Below, in pieces: positions 1 to 9,085 of a stretch of DNA of 64,000 nt (its first letter is position 1; every line of letters begins with the position of its first letter). The DNA comes from Mitsuaria sp. 7. Its GTDB lineage: Bacteria; Pseudomonadota; Gammaproteobacteria; Burkholderiales; Burkholderiaceae_C. The stretch lies in NCBI RefSeq assembly GCF_001653795.1, contig NZ_CP011514.1, positions 4,708,727-4,772,726 on the forward strand. Reading direction: 5' to 3'. The position numbers were made by a program, and so were the translations under genes. Under the pieces are notes generated by a model. The model was not told the origin of the DNA, did no database searches, and saw nothing but the letters and a program-made list of their open reading frames with translations.

Positions 1-1
1 C

Positions 2-52
2 CTCGCCGCGGCGCAGCAGCGCGGCGGCGAAAGCGGCGTGGCGGCGTGGTGA
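2..52 (+). CDS. possible 3' end of an unidentified plus-strand gene
   Basis: The first 50 bases hold one open plus-strand frame that ends in TGA at 50-52, directly against the stop codon of the convergent gene that begins at 53. Only about 16 codons are visible, rich in Ala and Gly, so nothing can be said about function. It could equally be non-coding; the abutting convergent stops are the only support. Confidence 0.25.
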   Translation, partial: LAAAQQRGGESGVAAW

Positions 53-577
53 TCAGCCCGGTGCGCCGGGCGCGCCGGGCGCGCGATAGAACATCGCGGT
101 GGGCGTCTTGCCCCCCTGGGCGCTCGCCCAGCGGAAGTGCGGGTAGGCGGCCTGGTTGTCGACGACGATCATCTCGTCCTGGTTGACGCAACGCACCACG
201 AGGAAGACGTGGTCCTCGCCGTGGTGCTTCTCCTCGCGGCAGGTGCTGCCGATGTCCCCGCCGCGCTGGCTGCCGGGGGGCACCTCGATCCAGCCGCGCG
301 CGAGCAGCGTCGCCGGCACGTCGATCGCCCAGCAGAGTTCGGGGATGTCGAAGCCCGCCGCCCGCATCAGCACCGACAGCGTCATCGCGCACCCGTCGGC
401 GGGCTGCGCCTCGCCTTGCGAATCCAGCAATCTGCGCGCGGCGAGCGCCTGCGCGGCACAGAGCCGGTCGGGGTCGACCGCCAGCGCCAGCAGCCCGGGG
501 ATCCGGGCGCGATCCGGGGCGTCGTCGCCGGGACGGGGAGGAAGTTCGGTGAACGGCAGAGGATGGAACAACGGCAT
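53..577 (-). CDS. hypothetical protein with cysteine-peptidase-like C-H-D pattern
   Basis: A 174-aa protein if translation starts at the ATG at 577 (MPLFHPLPF); a longer frame runs into the upstream CYTH-CHAD gene and is less likely. The order is a Cys in a helix-like context (DGCAMTLSVL), then a His in GEDHVFLVV, then VVDNQ. This is the Cys...His...Asp/Asn order of NlpC/P60 and CHAP papain-like folds, where the Cys opens a helix and the His opens a strand. No signal peptide is seen, so it is probably cytoplasmic. It lies just downstream of the CYTH-CHAD gene on the same strand. The family was not recognised with certainty; peptidase-like is an inference from residue order only. Confidence 0.6.
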   Translation of the reverse strand: MPLFHPLPFTELPPRPGDDAPDRARIPGLLALAVDPDRLCAAQALAARRLLDSQGEAQPADGCAMTLSVLMRAAGFDIPELCWAIDVPATLLARGWIEVPPGSQRGGDIGSTCREEKHHGEDHVFLVVRCVNQDEMIVVDNQAAYPHFRWASAQGGKTPTAMFYRAPGAPGAPG

Positions 578-674
578 GGGGGCCTCGCAGTGACTGAAAT
601 GAGGGAGTGCCTCCCATCGCCTCGGCATGAGGCGGTGGGCGCACCCCTCAGTGAAGTCAGTCGGCCAAAGCGAT

Positions 675-2291
675 TCAGTCCTGCTTGCGACGCTTGGCCG
701 GCGGGGCGCTCTTGACGCCCTTGGCACGCTTGGCGGCATCGCGCGGCCCCGTGAGCTTCACAGCCTTCACGGCCTTGGCCGCCTTCTCCAGCGCCTGCCG
801 CTGACGCGGCCTCAGCCATCCCAGCGAGAAGCCGGCCTGGGCCGCCGCGGGCACGTCGCTGCGTGCCATCACCAGCGCGAGTTGCTCACGCGCCTGGGAC
901 AGGCCCACCTCGAGATCGTTCAGCGCACCGAGCCGCTGCGCCGCCTCGTGCACACGGGCGAGCTGCCGGGCCCGGCCCTCGATCTCCTTCCTGGACAGCT
1001 TGCCGCCATCGGCTCCGCCGGGGACGGCGAACATCAGTTCCATCGCCAGGCGCAGCCGTCTGAGGCGGCGGCGCAGGTGATGCCGGCCCTCGACGTCGAG
1101 CCGGTCGAAGCGCTTGACCTGCTTGTCCGTCGCGGCGCGCCACTGCGCGAGCTGCGCGTGGACGGGGGCCAGGCCTTGCTCTTCCTCGGGCAGATGCTCC
1201 GGCGCGGGCCGCGCGAGCCAGCCGATGACCGCGAGCAACCAGCCCTGGATCTCCGGCGTGAGCAGCAGGCCGGCGACATCGATGGGCGGCACCGGCGCCG
1301 CCTCGGAGGCGGCGGACGGGCGCTCGGCATGCCAGGCGGCGAGCATCGTGCCGCGCCAGCCGGCTTCGGCCTGCGCATCCGCGTCGCGCGCGGCGGTGAG
1401 CCGTCGCGACAGTTGCCCCGCGCCTTCAGCGAGCGCATGCAGCGCGACGTCGTCGTCCGTCGCGAGGAGCCGCAGTCCGGCCCGCAGACGACGCAAGCCG
1501 ACGCGCATCTGATGCAGGTGCTCGGGCCGATGACGACCGCTCGCGATCTGCGAGGCGTTGCCGATGACCGGCTCCAGGCACTCGCGCAGGAGGACGTGGA
1601 GCGCATCGTCGCGGCTCATGTCGCCGGTCCAGTGGATCGCGTGGGAAGCAGCCACCGGGGCGCAGTCGAGGTTGCGCGCGAGCAGGTCGCCACGCAGCGC
1701 TTTCGTGCGCAGCTCCAGCGAAAGTCCGAAGCGTTCGATGGCCCATTGCCGCGCGGTTTCGAGCACGGCGCGGGCCTCACCGCTCTTCAGCTCGATCTCG
1801 AGTTCGGCGACCGGCGTGCTGCGCAGCGACTCGCCTTCGCCCGCGAGCAGCGCGCCGTGATCGAGCGCCAGTTCGACGGTCCCATGCGGCGTGCGCAGCG
1901 GACGCGTGAGGCGGAGGATGTCGGTGCGGAACAGCGCCTGGAGCGCGCCCTCGGGCAGCGTGGCGAGCAGCGCCTGCAACGCCTGTCCCGCGGGATGGTC
2001 GGCGTGCCGCGTGACGTCGAGCTGAGGGATCTCGGCGCCGAGCGGCACGTTGTGTTCGAGGCGGGTCATGCCGTCGGGCGCGGCGCCCTTGAGCGTCTGC
2101 ACCCAGACCTCGCCCTCACGTCGCAGCCGCAACGCGAAGCCGGCGTGCGCGAGGTCGCGCTCGGGCGTATCGAAGTACGAGGCCTGCAGACGTTCTTCCG
2201 TGGCCACGGACTTTCCGGTCCCGGCGACCCAGCGGCGCACGGCGGGCCATTGCGATTCGGGGATCTGGAAACGCAGTTCGATTTCGGTCAT
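675..2291 (-). CDS. CYTH and CHAD domain protein (inorganic triphosphatase type)
   Basis: A 538-aa protein with the layout of E. coli YgiF. The N-terminal CYTH tunnel domain (about residues 1-200) begins with EIELRF, the position of the family's ExExK motif, here with Arg instead of Lys. A CHAD domain (about 225-510) of His- and Arg-rich helices follows (HLHQMRVGLRRLRAGLRLL). The tail is strongly Lys/Arg rich. CYTH proteins of this class hydrolyse inorganic triphosphate, and CHAD domains bind polyphosphate. The start at 2291 puts the motif at residue 3, as in the family; an upstream in-frame ATG at 2306 adds five residues. A PPK2 kinase elsewhere in the window (43.5 kb) is a possible metabolic partner. 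Confidence 0.9.
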   Translation of the reverse strand: MTEIELRFQIPESQWPAVRRWVAGTGKSVATEERLQASYFDTPERDLAHAGFALRLRREGEVWVQTLKGAAPDGMTRLEHNVPLGAEIPQLDVTRHADHPAGQALQALLATLPEGALQALFRTDILRLTRPLRTPHGTVELALDHGALLAGEGESLRSTPVAELEIELKSGEARAVLETARQWAIERFGLSLELRTKALRGDLLARNLDCAPVAASHAIHWTGDMSRDDALHVLLRECLEPVIGNASQIASGRHRPEHLHQMRVGLRRLRAGLRLLATDDDVALHALAEGAGQLSRRLTAARDADAQAEAGWRGTMLAAWHAERPSAASEAAPVPPIDVAGLLLTPEIQGWLLAVIGWLARPAPEHLPEEEQGLAPVHAQLAQWRAATDKQVKRFDRLDVEGRHHLRRRLRRLRLAMELMFAVPGGADGGKLSRKEIEGRARQLARVHEAAQRLGALNDLEVGLSQAREQLALVMARSDVPAAAQAGFSLGWLRPRQRQALEKAAKAVKAVKLTGPRDAAKRAKGVKSAPPAKRRKQD

Positions 2292-2504
2292 CAGGCAGTG
2301 TCGCATGCGAGGGGTGACAGGGATCGGGGAGCGACCGGCACGACTCAGTCGGCATGGGCTGCAACCTTACTCATCAATGGTCGCCGCTTCGCGACGAACC
2401 ACGCAAGTTCTGCTTGACCAGCGGCGATGTTGACGGGGCGCAAGGCATGAAAGGAACTGGGCCGGAAACATGACCGCCCCGCTGTTCCGAGACATCCCCT
2501 CGTC

Positions 2505-3152
2505 ATGATCAGTTCCACACTGGAGAGTGAGCCGCACGCAGCCACGGTCTCCTCAAGCGCGATCACCGATATTCCGGTGGCAGAGCACCTCGATGCGGTA
2601 TCGCCGCGAAACCGAAGCAGGGTCGTCACACGCTTTGGTGCGCCGTGGGACCTCACCCATCTCGAGCCAATGGCATTCCGGATCGACCCGGGACTCGGCT
2701 TCGACATCGTGGTCGTCGCGTACTTCTCAAGTCATTGCTTCACACGCTCAGTCTCTTGGGACGGCAGGCCGCAACACATGATTCCGACGGGCGAGCTTTT
2801 CGACGACGGTCAAGAGATTCGCGTACTTTGCGAAGAGCGCCATTCCCTGTCGTTGATGCATCTGCCCAGGATCATCAGGGAACTGCCAAAACGTGCGATC
2901 CGCATCGCCCGTGAACAGCCGCAGAACTTCGTCACTGTCGAATCGGTGAACAGCAAGACTGGGACGTCGCAGCAGCACTATGTGCTGTTCTTCGAATTGA
3001 GCCGTGATGCCAAGCGGAAACGCCGACTCGTGCTCAAGGTTCAATCGGCCTATCTGAAACATCCGTTTGATGCCAGCTTGACGAAGGGCCGGAAAGTCAG
3101 CTTTGCGAAGCTGCTGAAAGCAACTTGCCTGCGACAACCTTTGAGGGGCTGA
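2505..3152 (+). CDS. hypothetical protein, compositionally distinct
   Basis: A 215-aa protein without signal peptide or membrane segment. I do not recognise the family. Visible features are a Cys/His patch (FSSHCFTR), several Arg/His-rich helices in the middle, a strand-rich part (QHYVLFFEL) and a basic C-terminal end (KGRKVSFAKLL). Its codons use more A and T in third position than the neighbours, and frames on the other strand are also broken up, which suggests acquisition from elsewhere. It stands alone, divergent from the CYTH-CHAD gene and convergent with the PhoD operon, which is closed by its own terminator just past this gene's 3' end. Confidence 0.7.
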   Translation: MISSTLESEPHAATVSSSAITDIPVAEHLDAVSPRNRSRVVTRFGAPWDLTHLEPMAFRIDPGLGFDIVVVAYFSSHCFTRSVSWDGRPQHMIPTGELFDDGQEIRVLCEERHSLSLMHLPRIIRELPKRAIRIAREQPQNFVTVESVNSKTGTSQQHYVLFFELSRDAKRKRRLVLKVQSAYLKHPFDASLTKGRKVSFAKLLKATCLRQPLRG

Positions 3153-3167
3153 CCGAAGCGATTGCAC

Positions 3168-3200
3168 AAAAAAACAGGCGGCCACCCGGAGGTGGCCGCC
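3168..3200 (-). terminator. Rho-independent terminator of the kinase/GMC/PhoD operon
   Basis: A perfect 10-bp stem (GGCGGCCACC at 3177-3186, GGTGGCCGCC at 3191-3200) with a 4-base loop. On the minus strand it is followed by TG and seven T residues (A7 at 3168-3174 on the plus strand). It lies about 110 bases downstream of the PhoD stop and 16 bases from the end of the convergent gene. Confidence 0.88.
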
Positions 3201-3311
3201 GCACGCGGGGTTCTCTATCGCGTCACCGCGAACTCCCATTCCAGCTGGGACCCGATTGCTCGGGCGGCTCGACCTTCTCACTCCGCCTGGTTCGATCTTG
3301 AGGCCTGAAGT

Positions 3312-5075
3312 CTATCGACGCGACTTGGTCGGCGCAAGATTTCCAGATGACAACACCCCATCCGGCAAGTCCGAAATTTGACCGGCTCGGTCAAACCAGA
3401 GTTCGACGTCGCCGCCTCGAACTCGAAGCACTGCGAAGCCGTCGCCCGGATGATCCGCCCACGCGCTGACCACACAACGCAGGCGCTGCCCTTCCGGTCC
3501 ATCGAACTCGAATGCGTCGGGCGCAGCAAGCTCCTCGGTGGCCGTGATCGCGAACGGCCACGGCGCATACAGCGCCGAGCTGTGGACCGAGTGGATCCGC
3601 ACCGGCGCGTGGTTGTCATCCTCGCCGCCGTCGACGGCAGAAATTTCCGCGCTCACCCAACCGGAGCGGTGCTCGTCGCCGGACAGGAACACCAGCCCCG
3701 ATGCACGATGCCGCCACACCGCCCCCAGCAGTTCGTGCAGACTGTGCGGATAACCATCCCACGCATCGGAGCGCAGGCAGCTTGCGGCGTGCTCCACCGT
3801 CGTGCGGCGCCGCGGTAGCGGCAGCGATCCGCTCAGAACGAATTTCTGTTGCGCCGCGCCGCGTGACAGCCACTCGCCAAAGGCATCGCGCTGCGCGGTC
3901 GACCACAGCCGCGCGCTCGACCAGTTCGCGACGCGTCGCGACTCGCGCTCGCAGCGCGCATCGGCGATGAAGAAGGCCGCGCCGCGCCAGTCGAATTCGT
4001 GCCACAGCAGCTCCGGGCCGCCGATGCGCGCGCCTGCCTCCCATCGGTGATGCCAGGCCGCTTGCCGCGCGACGTCGAACCACGGACCGTTGCCGCCGTG
4101 GCTCGCACCAGGACTCGGCTCCCAGTTGTCGACGATCTCGTGGTCGTCGACCGCCTGCACGACGCGCGCCACCGTCGGCGGCAGCAGCCGCACCGGACCG
4201 GCCTTGAACTCGCCGTAGCCGCACGCGTAGCGCTCGATGCCGCTGCGGGAATCGGCCAACCCGCCGCTCGCATCCGCATAGATCTGGTCGCCGGCGAACA
4301 GCACCAGCGAGCAGTCCCGACCTCTCTCCGTCGACCGCGTGAATCGATGCAGACGCGCCAGCGACGCAAGACCCGGCCCCGCCTGCGACGCATCGAGCTC
4401 CCAACCCGGGCTCGCATCGAGCAGCCCCGGCGGGTACTGGCACGCCGCGAGCGCGAAGCACACGCCGTCGCCGCCGCCGCCGCCGCCGCCATCGTCATCG
4501 TCATCGGCCGCGACCTCGGCCTCATCCGGCGACGGCACGAAGCCATGCGCCCATCGATGCGGCGGCAGATCGAAGAACTGATCGAGCGCGCCTTCCACCT
4601 GCGCGCGCAGTTCCTCGTCCCCGAGCTCGTGCATCACGCCGCGATGCGCGCCCTCCATGGCGAGCGCGCGCGGCTCCAGGTACAGCGCAACCAGCAGCAG
4701 CCCCTGGACGTCGATCTCGCGCGCCTCGCCGCGCTCTTCATCGTCGCCATCGAAGAAGCGGGGTGCGGAAGGCGGGAACGCCTCCACGGCCAGCGAGAGG
4801 CGCCACGGCGCGCCCGGCTGTCCCACGCCCGGGAGCACGAAGGGCTCGATGCGCCAGGGCAGCGGCAACTGCTCATACGCCCATCCCCCCCGCCACCGCA
4901 TCGGCACCCACAGCAGCCAATGCGGCCAGCCGCGCTCCGGCCGCAGCGCCGTGAGCAGCGGCACGCGGCCCGTCTCCGGCGGCGCGCGCTCGACGCGATG
5001 CCCCGGCGCCTCCGCGCCTATCAGCAGCGCGTTGGCCGCCGTGCCCCGCCGGGCCGCATGCAGGACGCCGCTCAT
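3312..5075 (-). CDS. PhoD-like metallophosphoesterase
   Basis: A 587-aa protein. The phosphoesterase core carries metal-binding motifs of the PhoD alkaline phosphatase/phosphodiesterase family: FAGDQIYAD (about 260-268), VDDHEIVDNW (about 309-318) and LSGDEHRSG near 490. PhoD enzymes hydrolyse phosphodiesters or monoesters with Fe/Ca centres. The first 200 residues form a separate N-terminal region joined by an acidic and glycine-rich linker (residues 191-203), coded by a GCC-type trinucleotide run. No Tat or Sec signal is visible, so unlike classic PhoD it may act inside the cell. Its ATG overlaps the stop of the upstream GMC/hydrolase gene (ATGA), so the two are translationally coupled. Confidence 0.88.
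   Translation of the reverse strand: MSGVLHAARRGTAANALLIGAEAPGHRVERAPPETGRVPLLTALRPERGWPHWLLWVPMRWRGGWAYEQLPLPWRIEPFVLPGVGQPGAPWRLSLAVEAFPPSAPRFFDGDDEERGEAREIDVQGLLLVALYLEPRALAMEGAHRGVMHELGDEELRAQVEGALDQFFDLPPHRWAHGFVPSPDEAEVAADDDDDGGGGGGGDGVCFALAACQYPPGLLDASPGWELDASQAGPGLASLARLHRFTRSTERGRDCSLVLFAGDQIYADASGGLADSRSGIERYACGYGEFKAGPVRLLPPTVARVVQAVDDHEIVDNWEPSPGASHGGNGPWFDVARQAAWHHRWEAGARIGGPELLWHEFDWRGAAFFIADARCERESRRVANWSSARLWSTAQRDAFGEWLSRGAAQQKFVLSGSLPLPRRRTTVEHAASCLRSDAWDGYPHSLHELLGAVWRHRASGLVFLSGDEHRSGWVSAEISAVDGGEDDNHAPVRIHSVHSSALYAPWPFAITATEELAAPDAFEFDGPEGQRLRCVVSAWADHPGDGFAVLRVRGGDVELWFDRAGQISDLPDGVLSSGNLAPTKSRR
4470..4506 (-). repeat. trinucleotide run coding an Asp/Gly linker
   Basis: Consecutive GCC/CGC triplets followed by ATC-GTC triplets lie within the PhoD-like gene. 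They code for a run of five Asp followed by about seven Gly between the N-terminal region and the phosphoesterase core. Such runs change length easily by slippage. Confidence 0.75.
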
Positions 5076-8000
5076 GGCTGCGGCGCCTCGGCCAGGAAGG
5101 CCAGCACGTGCGGGAACACCTGCGTCGCGACATGGCGTCCGATGAGACAGTCCTGGTGCCCGTGGCCCGCGATCACCCGGTATCGATAACGACCCGGCGC
5201 GGCCTGGTCGTAGTAGTCCTTCAGCAGCTCCGCGCTGTCGGCGCTGCACAGCCCGTTGTCCTCGCCGTGCAGCGACAGCACCGGGAAGGCCTTCAGCAGC
5301 GCCAGGCTCTTCGCCAGGCTGTCGAGGTAGACGCTCGCGCCCTGCCAGTCGGTGATCTCGTGGCACCGCGCAAAATGGATCGCCTGCGCCACCGTGTCCA
5401 TGTTCAGCGGCCCGAAGTGGTCGTCGATGAAATCGAACACGGCGCGGTCGACGTTCCCGATCGCGAAGTCCCGCCCGTAGAGCAGGTCCATGCGATGCCG
5501 CGTCGCCGTCCACGGCGTGCGCCGCATCCGCCACGGCGGCCAGGGCGGCGGGTTCTCCAGGTCGAACTCCGCGTCCGGATACGGCAGGCTGGCGAGCAGC
5601 CGGTCGAGCAGGTGATCGAACAGCGTCGGCGTGCCCTCCGGCCGGAACGCGTAGGTGCCCAGCGGCAGGTAGGGCCTCAGGTACTGCATCAGCACGCCGC
5701 GCAGGCTGTTGGTGGGCGACATCACCATCAGCGGCGTGACCTGCGAGATCACCAGCTTCGAGATCCGCTCCTTCAGCACCGCGCGCAGCGCGAAGCAGCG
5801 CTCCCATGGCTGCTGACGCGGCTCCAGCAGCGCCATGTGCAGCATCACCGAGCCCATGCAATGCGCGAAGACGGTCAGCTGCGCGCGGCCGGTCTCGCGC
5901 AGCACGCGGTCGACGGCCAGCGGGATGTCGTTGAACGCGGATTCCTCGAAGGTCCACGGCAGCGCCGCGGTCGGCAGTCCGGCGCTGGTGCGCAGGTCCA
6001 GCAGCCAGACGTCGTAGCCCGCGTCCCACAGCAACTTCGCCGGACCCGGCCGCACCGAGTGATGCGCGAAGGTCGTGCCGCTGGCGCTGTAGCCGTGGAT
6101 CATCAGCACCGGTTCGCCGCCCGGTCGCGCGTAACGCGTGAGGCGGATCAGCACCGGCCGGTCGTCGTCCTCGCGGGTTGCGCGGTCGAGGTCCTGGCGC
6201 TGCGCGCCCGCGTCGCCCCAGCGGCCGGCGGCCATCTCGGTCACCACGGGATCCGGCAGGCCGGGCACCGCGCCCGGCAGCCGCGAGATGCGCCGCGGCG
6301 GCGCCTCGTCGGGCTTGCGGAAGGTCCAGGCATGCAGTCCGATCGTCATCCGCGCGACGTAGGCCATGAGCGCGCCGACGTCGCGCACCGCCGAGGGAAT
6401 GTCGCGCGCCTGCCGGATGCGCAGCAGCGGCACGCGCTCGCGGGCGAGGTGGTGCATGTCCAGCGTCAGCACGATGTCCCGCGCGCCCGCCGGCGGCGCC
6501 ATGCCGGCGACCGGCGTCAGCACCATGCGACTCAGCTGCGCCCAGGGATTGCCGCGCCGGGTGTAGCTGATGCGCTTGGTTCCCCGGAGTGGCTGGCCGC
6601 GCAAGGCGGCGGCCCAATCAGGCAGCGCCGCGGCCGGATCGATGAGCACCTGGTAGCGCATCACCCGTGCCTCGCCCGCGTGACCCGCGAGGTGCCAGGC
6701 GTTGACGGCCCGCGCGCGCAGTCCGGCTCTCGCCGCGCCCGGTGCCTTGGGCGGCGATCGGCGTCCGGCCCAGTCGATCAGGCCTTGCCAGGAATCGCGC
6801 ACGCCGCGGTTGATCGCCCACGCCCACAGGCCGCGCGCGTGTCGCCGCAGCGATCCCGATTCCTCGCGCTGGAACAGCGTCAGCGCGCCTTCGGCCAGCG
6901 GTGCCGTGAACAGCGCCTGCTCGTCACCGCGTTCCTCATGCGCCCAGAGGCGGCCATCCCCCGGCTCCGGACCGACGATCTCGAAGGATCCGGGCCGGCG
7001 CTCGCGGGCTTCGAAGACACGCAACCGACTGCCCGGTGCCACGATCAACCGACGCTCGGGGCCAGGTCTCAACAGCTCCACCAGCGCCTTCGGACGGTAG
7101 ACGACGCAGAGCTCCACGTACTTCACCGGCGATCCCGGCGCACCGGACCAGCGCACGAAGCCGCCGAGGCGCTCGCGCACTTCGATCACCGTAGGGGTCG
7201 AGGTCGAGTCGGCAGACCCCGCGAGCTGACGGAAGACGGGCCGCTCCGGTTCCCGGCGGGCGGTCACCGGCGAGGGCGCGCCCAGTTGCCACAGGCTCGT
7301 CAGTTGATCCAGCGCCCGTTGCGCGAGCGCGCTGATCGTCAACGCCGGATTGATGCCGAGCGAGCCCGGCACGATCGCGCCGTCGAGCACCACGAGCCCG
7401 TCGTGCGTGGCCTCGTCGTCGCCGGAAAACACCCGCCCGATGGCATCGACGACGCCGTCGCTGCCGCGGTCGCCCATCGCGCAGCCGCCGAGCGGATGCA
7501 CGCTGACCATGGGCCCTCGCGCGTCGTTCGTGAGGAAGGCCATCTCCGGCGGCAGCAGCTGCCACAGCGGATTGCGCAGCAAGCGTGCCCCCTGGGTGCG
7601 GAGCTGCCGTTCAAGCGCCTCATGACGGCGCGCGACCGCGGGCTCGTCGCGCAGACCGGGCCAGTCGACCTGCAGCCCGCCGGGTTCCTCGAAGCCCTCG
7701 CGTCGGACGAGTCGGCCGGTGCCACTGTCGCGCCCGACGATGGCCAGCGGCAGTTGACGCTCGGTCACCGATGGCCGCACCGCGAAGGGATCGTCGAAGT
7801 CGGCGCGTTCCTCGTGCGCGCCGGGGTTCGCATGCGCCAGCGCGTCCAGCGTCGCCGCGAGCGCGAAGCTCTCCTCGAAGATCGGACGCAGCGCGCCGGG
7901 GATCGCCAGGTCCTCGACGACATGGTCCGGCCCCGCCGCCCACACCCCGGTGATCGTCGGGCCCACCTGGCGCGCCGCGGGCGTTTGATCCTCGTCGGCG

Positions 8001-9085
8001 ACGGCGTGAACCGTGCGCGGCCATTCGTGGCCGACCGCGATCACATCGCCGTTGGCCGAGAACGCCTGGCCCAGCATCCTCGACAGCGTCAACCCGCGAT
8101 CCCTCGAGCGCATCAGGATCTCCGTCGATCCGAGGGTGCCGGCCGCGAGGATCACCCGCCGCGCGAGCACCTCGAAGGGCTCGCCCTGGCGCTGGCGCAA
8201 CAGCTCGTCGGTGTGCTGCAGCGTGACGCGCCAGCCGGCGCCGGGAACCGCCGCCAGCGTTTCGACGCTCGCGCCGCAGACCAGCTCCGCGCCCTGACGC
8301 CAGGCCTGCAGCAGCAGGCCCGTGTCGAGCGATTGCTTGGCCTCGTGATTGCAGCCCGTGGCGCAGTCGCCGCAGGCGATGCAAGGCTGGTGCGACCAGT
8401 CGGCCGCACCGCGCGGGCGGTCATCCATCGCGACCTGGATCCTCGCGGCGCGCGTGCCCGTCGGGCCGAGCGCCTTCAACGCGTCGAGCCGGCGCGTCTT
8501 GAAACCGGTCTTCGCGCGCAGCCGCTCGATCGTGTTGTCGCCCTCGTCATCGCGCACGCCGAGCAGCCGCTCCGCGCGCTCGAACCAGGGCGTCATGTCC
8601 TCGTCCAGGAACGCCTGCGGCCAGCCGGGCTCGCGGAACACCGACGGATCGGGCCGCTCCATCACCCCCGCGTTGATCAGCGATCCGCCGCCCAGGCCGT
8701 TGGCCAGCGCGACGCACACGTCCGGCCCCAGCCGCAGATCGAAGAGCCCTTCGCGCCGCCCCATCGGCGCGTCCGCGCCGGGGCGCACGAGCCGCACGTG
8801 TCCCGGCAGATCGGCGAAGCGGCTGGGGAATGCGCCGGGCAGGTACTCGCGCCCGCGTTCGAGGACGACGACGTTGAGCCGCCGCCCCGCTTCGTCGCGT
8901 CGTCCCGCGAGCGCATGCGCCGCCGCCGCGCCGCCGTAGCCGCTGCCGACGATCAGCACGTCCACGGCGGCCGGGCCGGGTTCCGGGCTCGCCAGCCGCT
9001 CGGCCATCCAGTCCTCGAGCGGCCGTGACAGCCAGCGCGTGCCCTCAGAGCGGACTCTCGGCGCCTCCTCGAACGGTCGAGACAT
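5072..9085 (-). CDS. GMC-type FAD oxidoreductase fused to an alpha/beta hydrolase
   Basis: A 1337-aa, two-part protein. The N-terminal half is a cholesterol-oxidase-like GMC enzyme: FAD-binding GSGYGGAAAAHA near residue 48, a Cys cluster CIACGDCATGC near 240, and a C-terminal GMC part with HPLGGCAMGD and GSLGINPALTISALA. A middle region of unclear role follows. The C-terminal ~350 residues are an alpha/beta hydrolase: oxyanion part MIHGYSASGTTF, nucleophile elbow AHCMGS with Cys (about 1076) instead of Ser, and likely Asp (about 1276) and His (GHGHQD, about 1310). A Cys in the elbow is known from PHA synthases. The ATG at 9085 has GGAGG six bases upstream; the GTG at 9091 is too close to it. 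The gene overlaps the upstream kinase by 41 bases. Substrate unknown; a sterol- or lipid-like alcohol is an inference. Confidence 0.88.
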   Translation of the reverse strand: MSRPFEEAPRVRSEGTRWLSRPLEDWMAERLASPEPGPAAVDVLIVGSGYGGAAAAHALAGRRDEAGRRLNVVVLERGREYLPGAFPSRFADLPGHVRLVRPGADAPMGRREGLFDLRLGPDVCVALANGLGGGSLINAGVMERPDPSVFREPGWPQAFLDEDMTPWFERAERLLGVRDDEGDNTIERLRAKTGFKTRRLDALKALGPTGTRAARIQVAMDDRPRGAADWSHQPCIACGDCATGCNHEAKQSLDTGLLLQAWRQGAELVCGASVETLAAVPGAGWRVTLQHTDELLRQRQGEPFEVLARRVILAAGTLGSTEILMRSRDRGLTLSRMLGQAFSANGDVIAVGHEWPRTVHAVADEDQTPAARQVGPTITGVWAAGPDHVVEDLAIPGALRPIFEESFALAATLDALAHANPGAHEERADFDDPFAVRPSVTERQLPLAIVGRDSGTGRLVRREGFEEPGGLQVDWPGLRDEPAVARRHEALERQLRTQGARLLRNPLWQLLPPEMAFLTNDARGPMVSVHPLGGCAMGDRGSDGVVDAIGRVFSGDDEATHDGLVVLDGAIVPGSLGINPALTISALAQRALDQLTSLWQLGAPSPVTARREPERPVFRQLAGSADSTSTPTVIEVRERLGGFVRWSGAPGSPVKYVELCVVYRPKALVELLRPGPERRLIVAPGSRLRVFEARERRPGSFEIVGPEPGDGRLWAHEERGDEQALFTAPLAEGALTLFQREESGSLRRHARGLWAWAINRGVRDSWQGLIDWAGRRSPPKAPGAARAGLRARAVNAWHLAGHAGEARVMRYQVLIDPAAALPDWAAALRGQPLRGTKRISYTRRGNPWAQLSRMVLTPVAGMAPPAGARDIVLTLDMHHLARERVPLLRIRQARDIPSAVRDVGALMAYVARMTIGLHAWTFRKPDEAPPRRISRLPGAVPGLPDPVVTEMAAGRWGDAGAQRQDLDRATREDDDRPVLIRLTRYARPGGEPVLMIHGYSASGTTFAHHSVRPGPAKLLWDAGYDVWLLDLRTSAGLPTAALPWTFEESAFNDIPLAVDRVLRETGRAQLTVFAHCMGSVMLHMALLEPRQQPWERCFALRAVLKERISKLVISQVTPLMVMSPTNSLRGVLMQYLRPYLPLGTYAFRPEGTPTLFDHLLDRLLASLPYPDAEFDLENPPPWPPWRMRRTPWTATRHRMDLLYGRDFAIGNVDRAVFDFIDDHFGPLNMDTVAQAIHFARCHEITDWQGASVYLDSLAKSLALLKAFPVLSLHGEDNGLCSADSAELLKDYYDQAAPGRYRYRVIAGHGHQDCLIGRHVATQVFPHVLAFLAEAPQP

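Noticed and set aside
5108..9028. Very long open frame (about 1300 codons) on the plus strand
   Set aside because: It mirrors the GMC/hydrolase gene in the opposite strand; its translation is Arg/His/Gln rich with no domain, typical of high-GC antisense frames.
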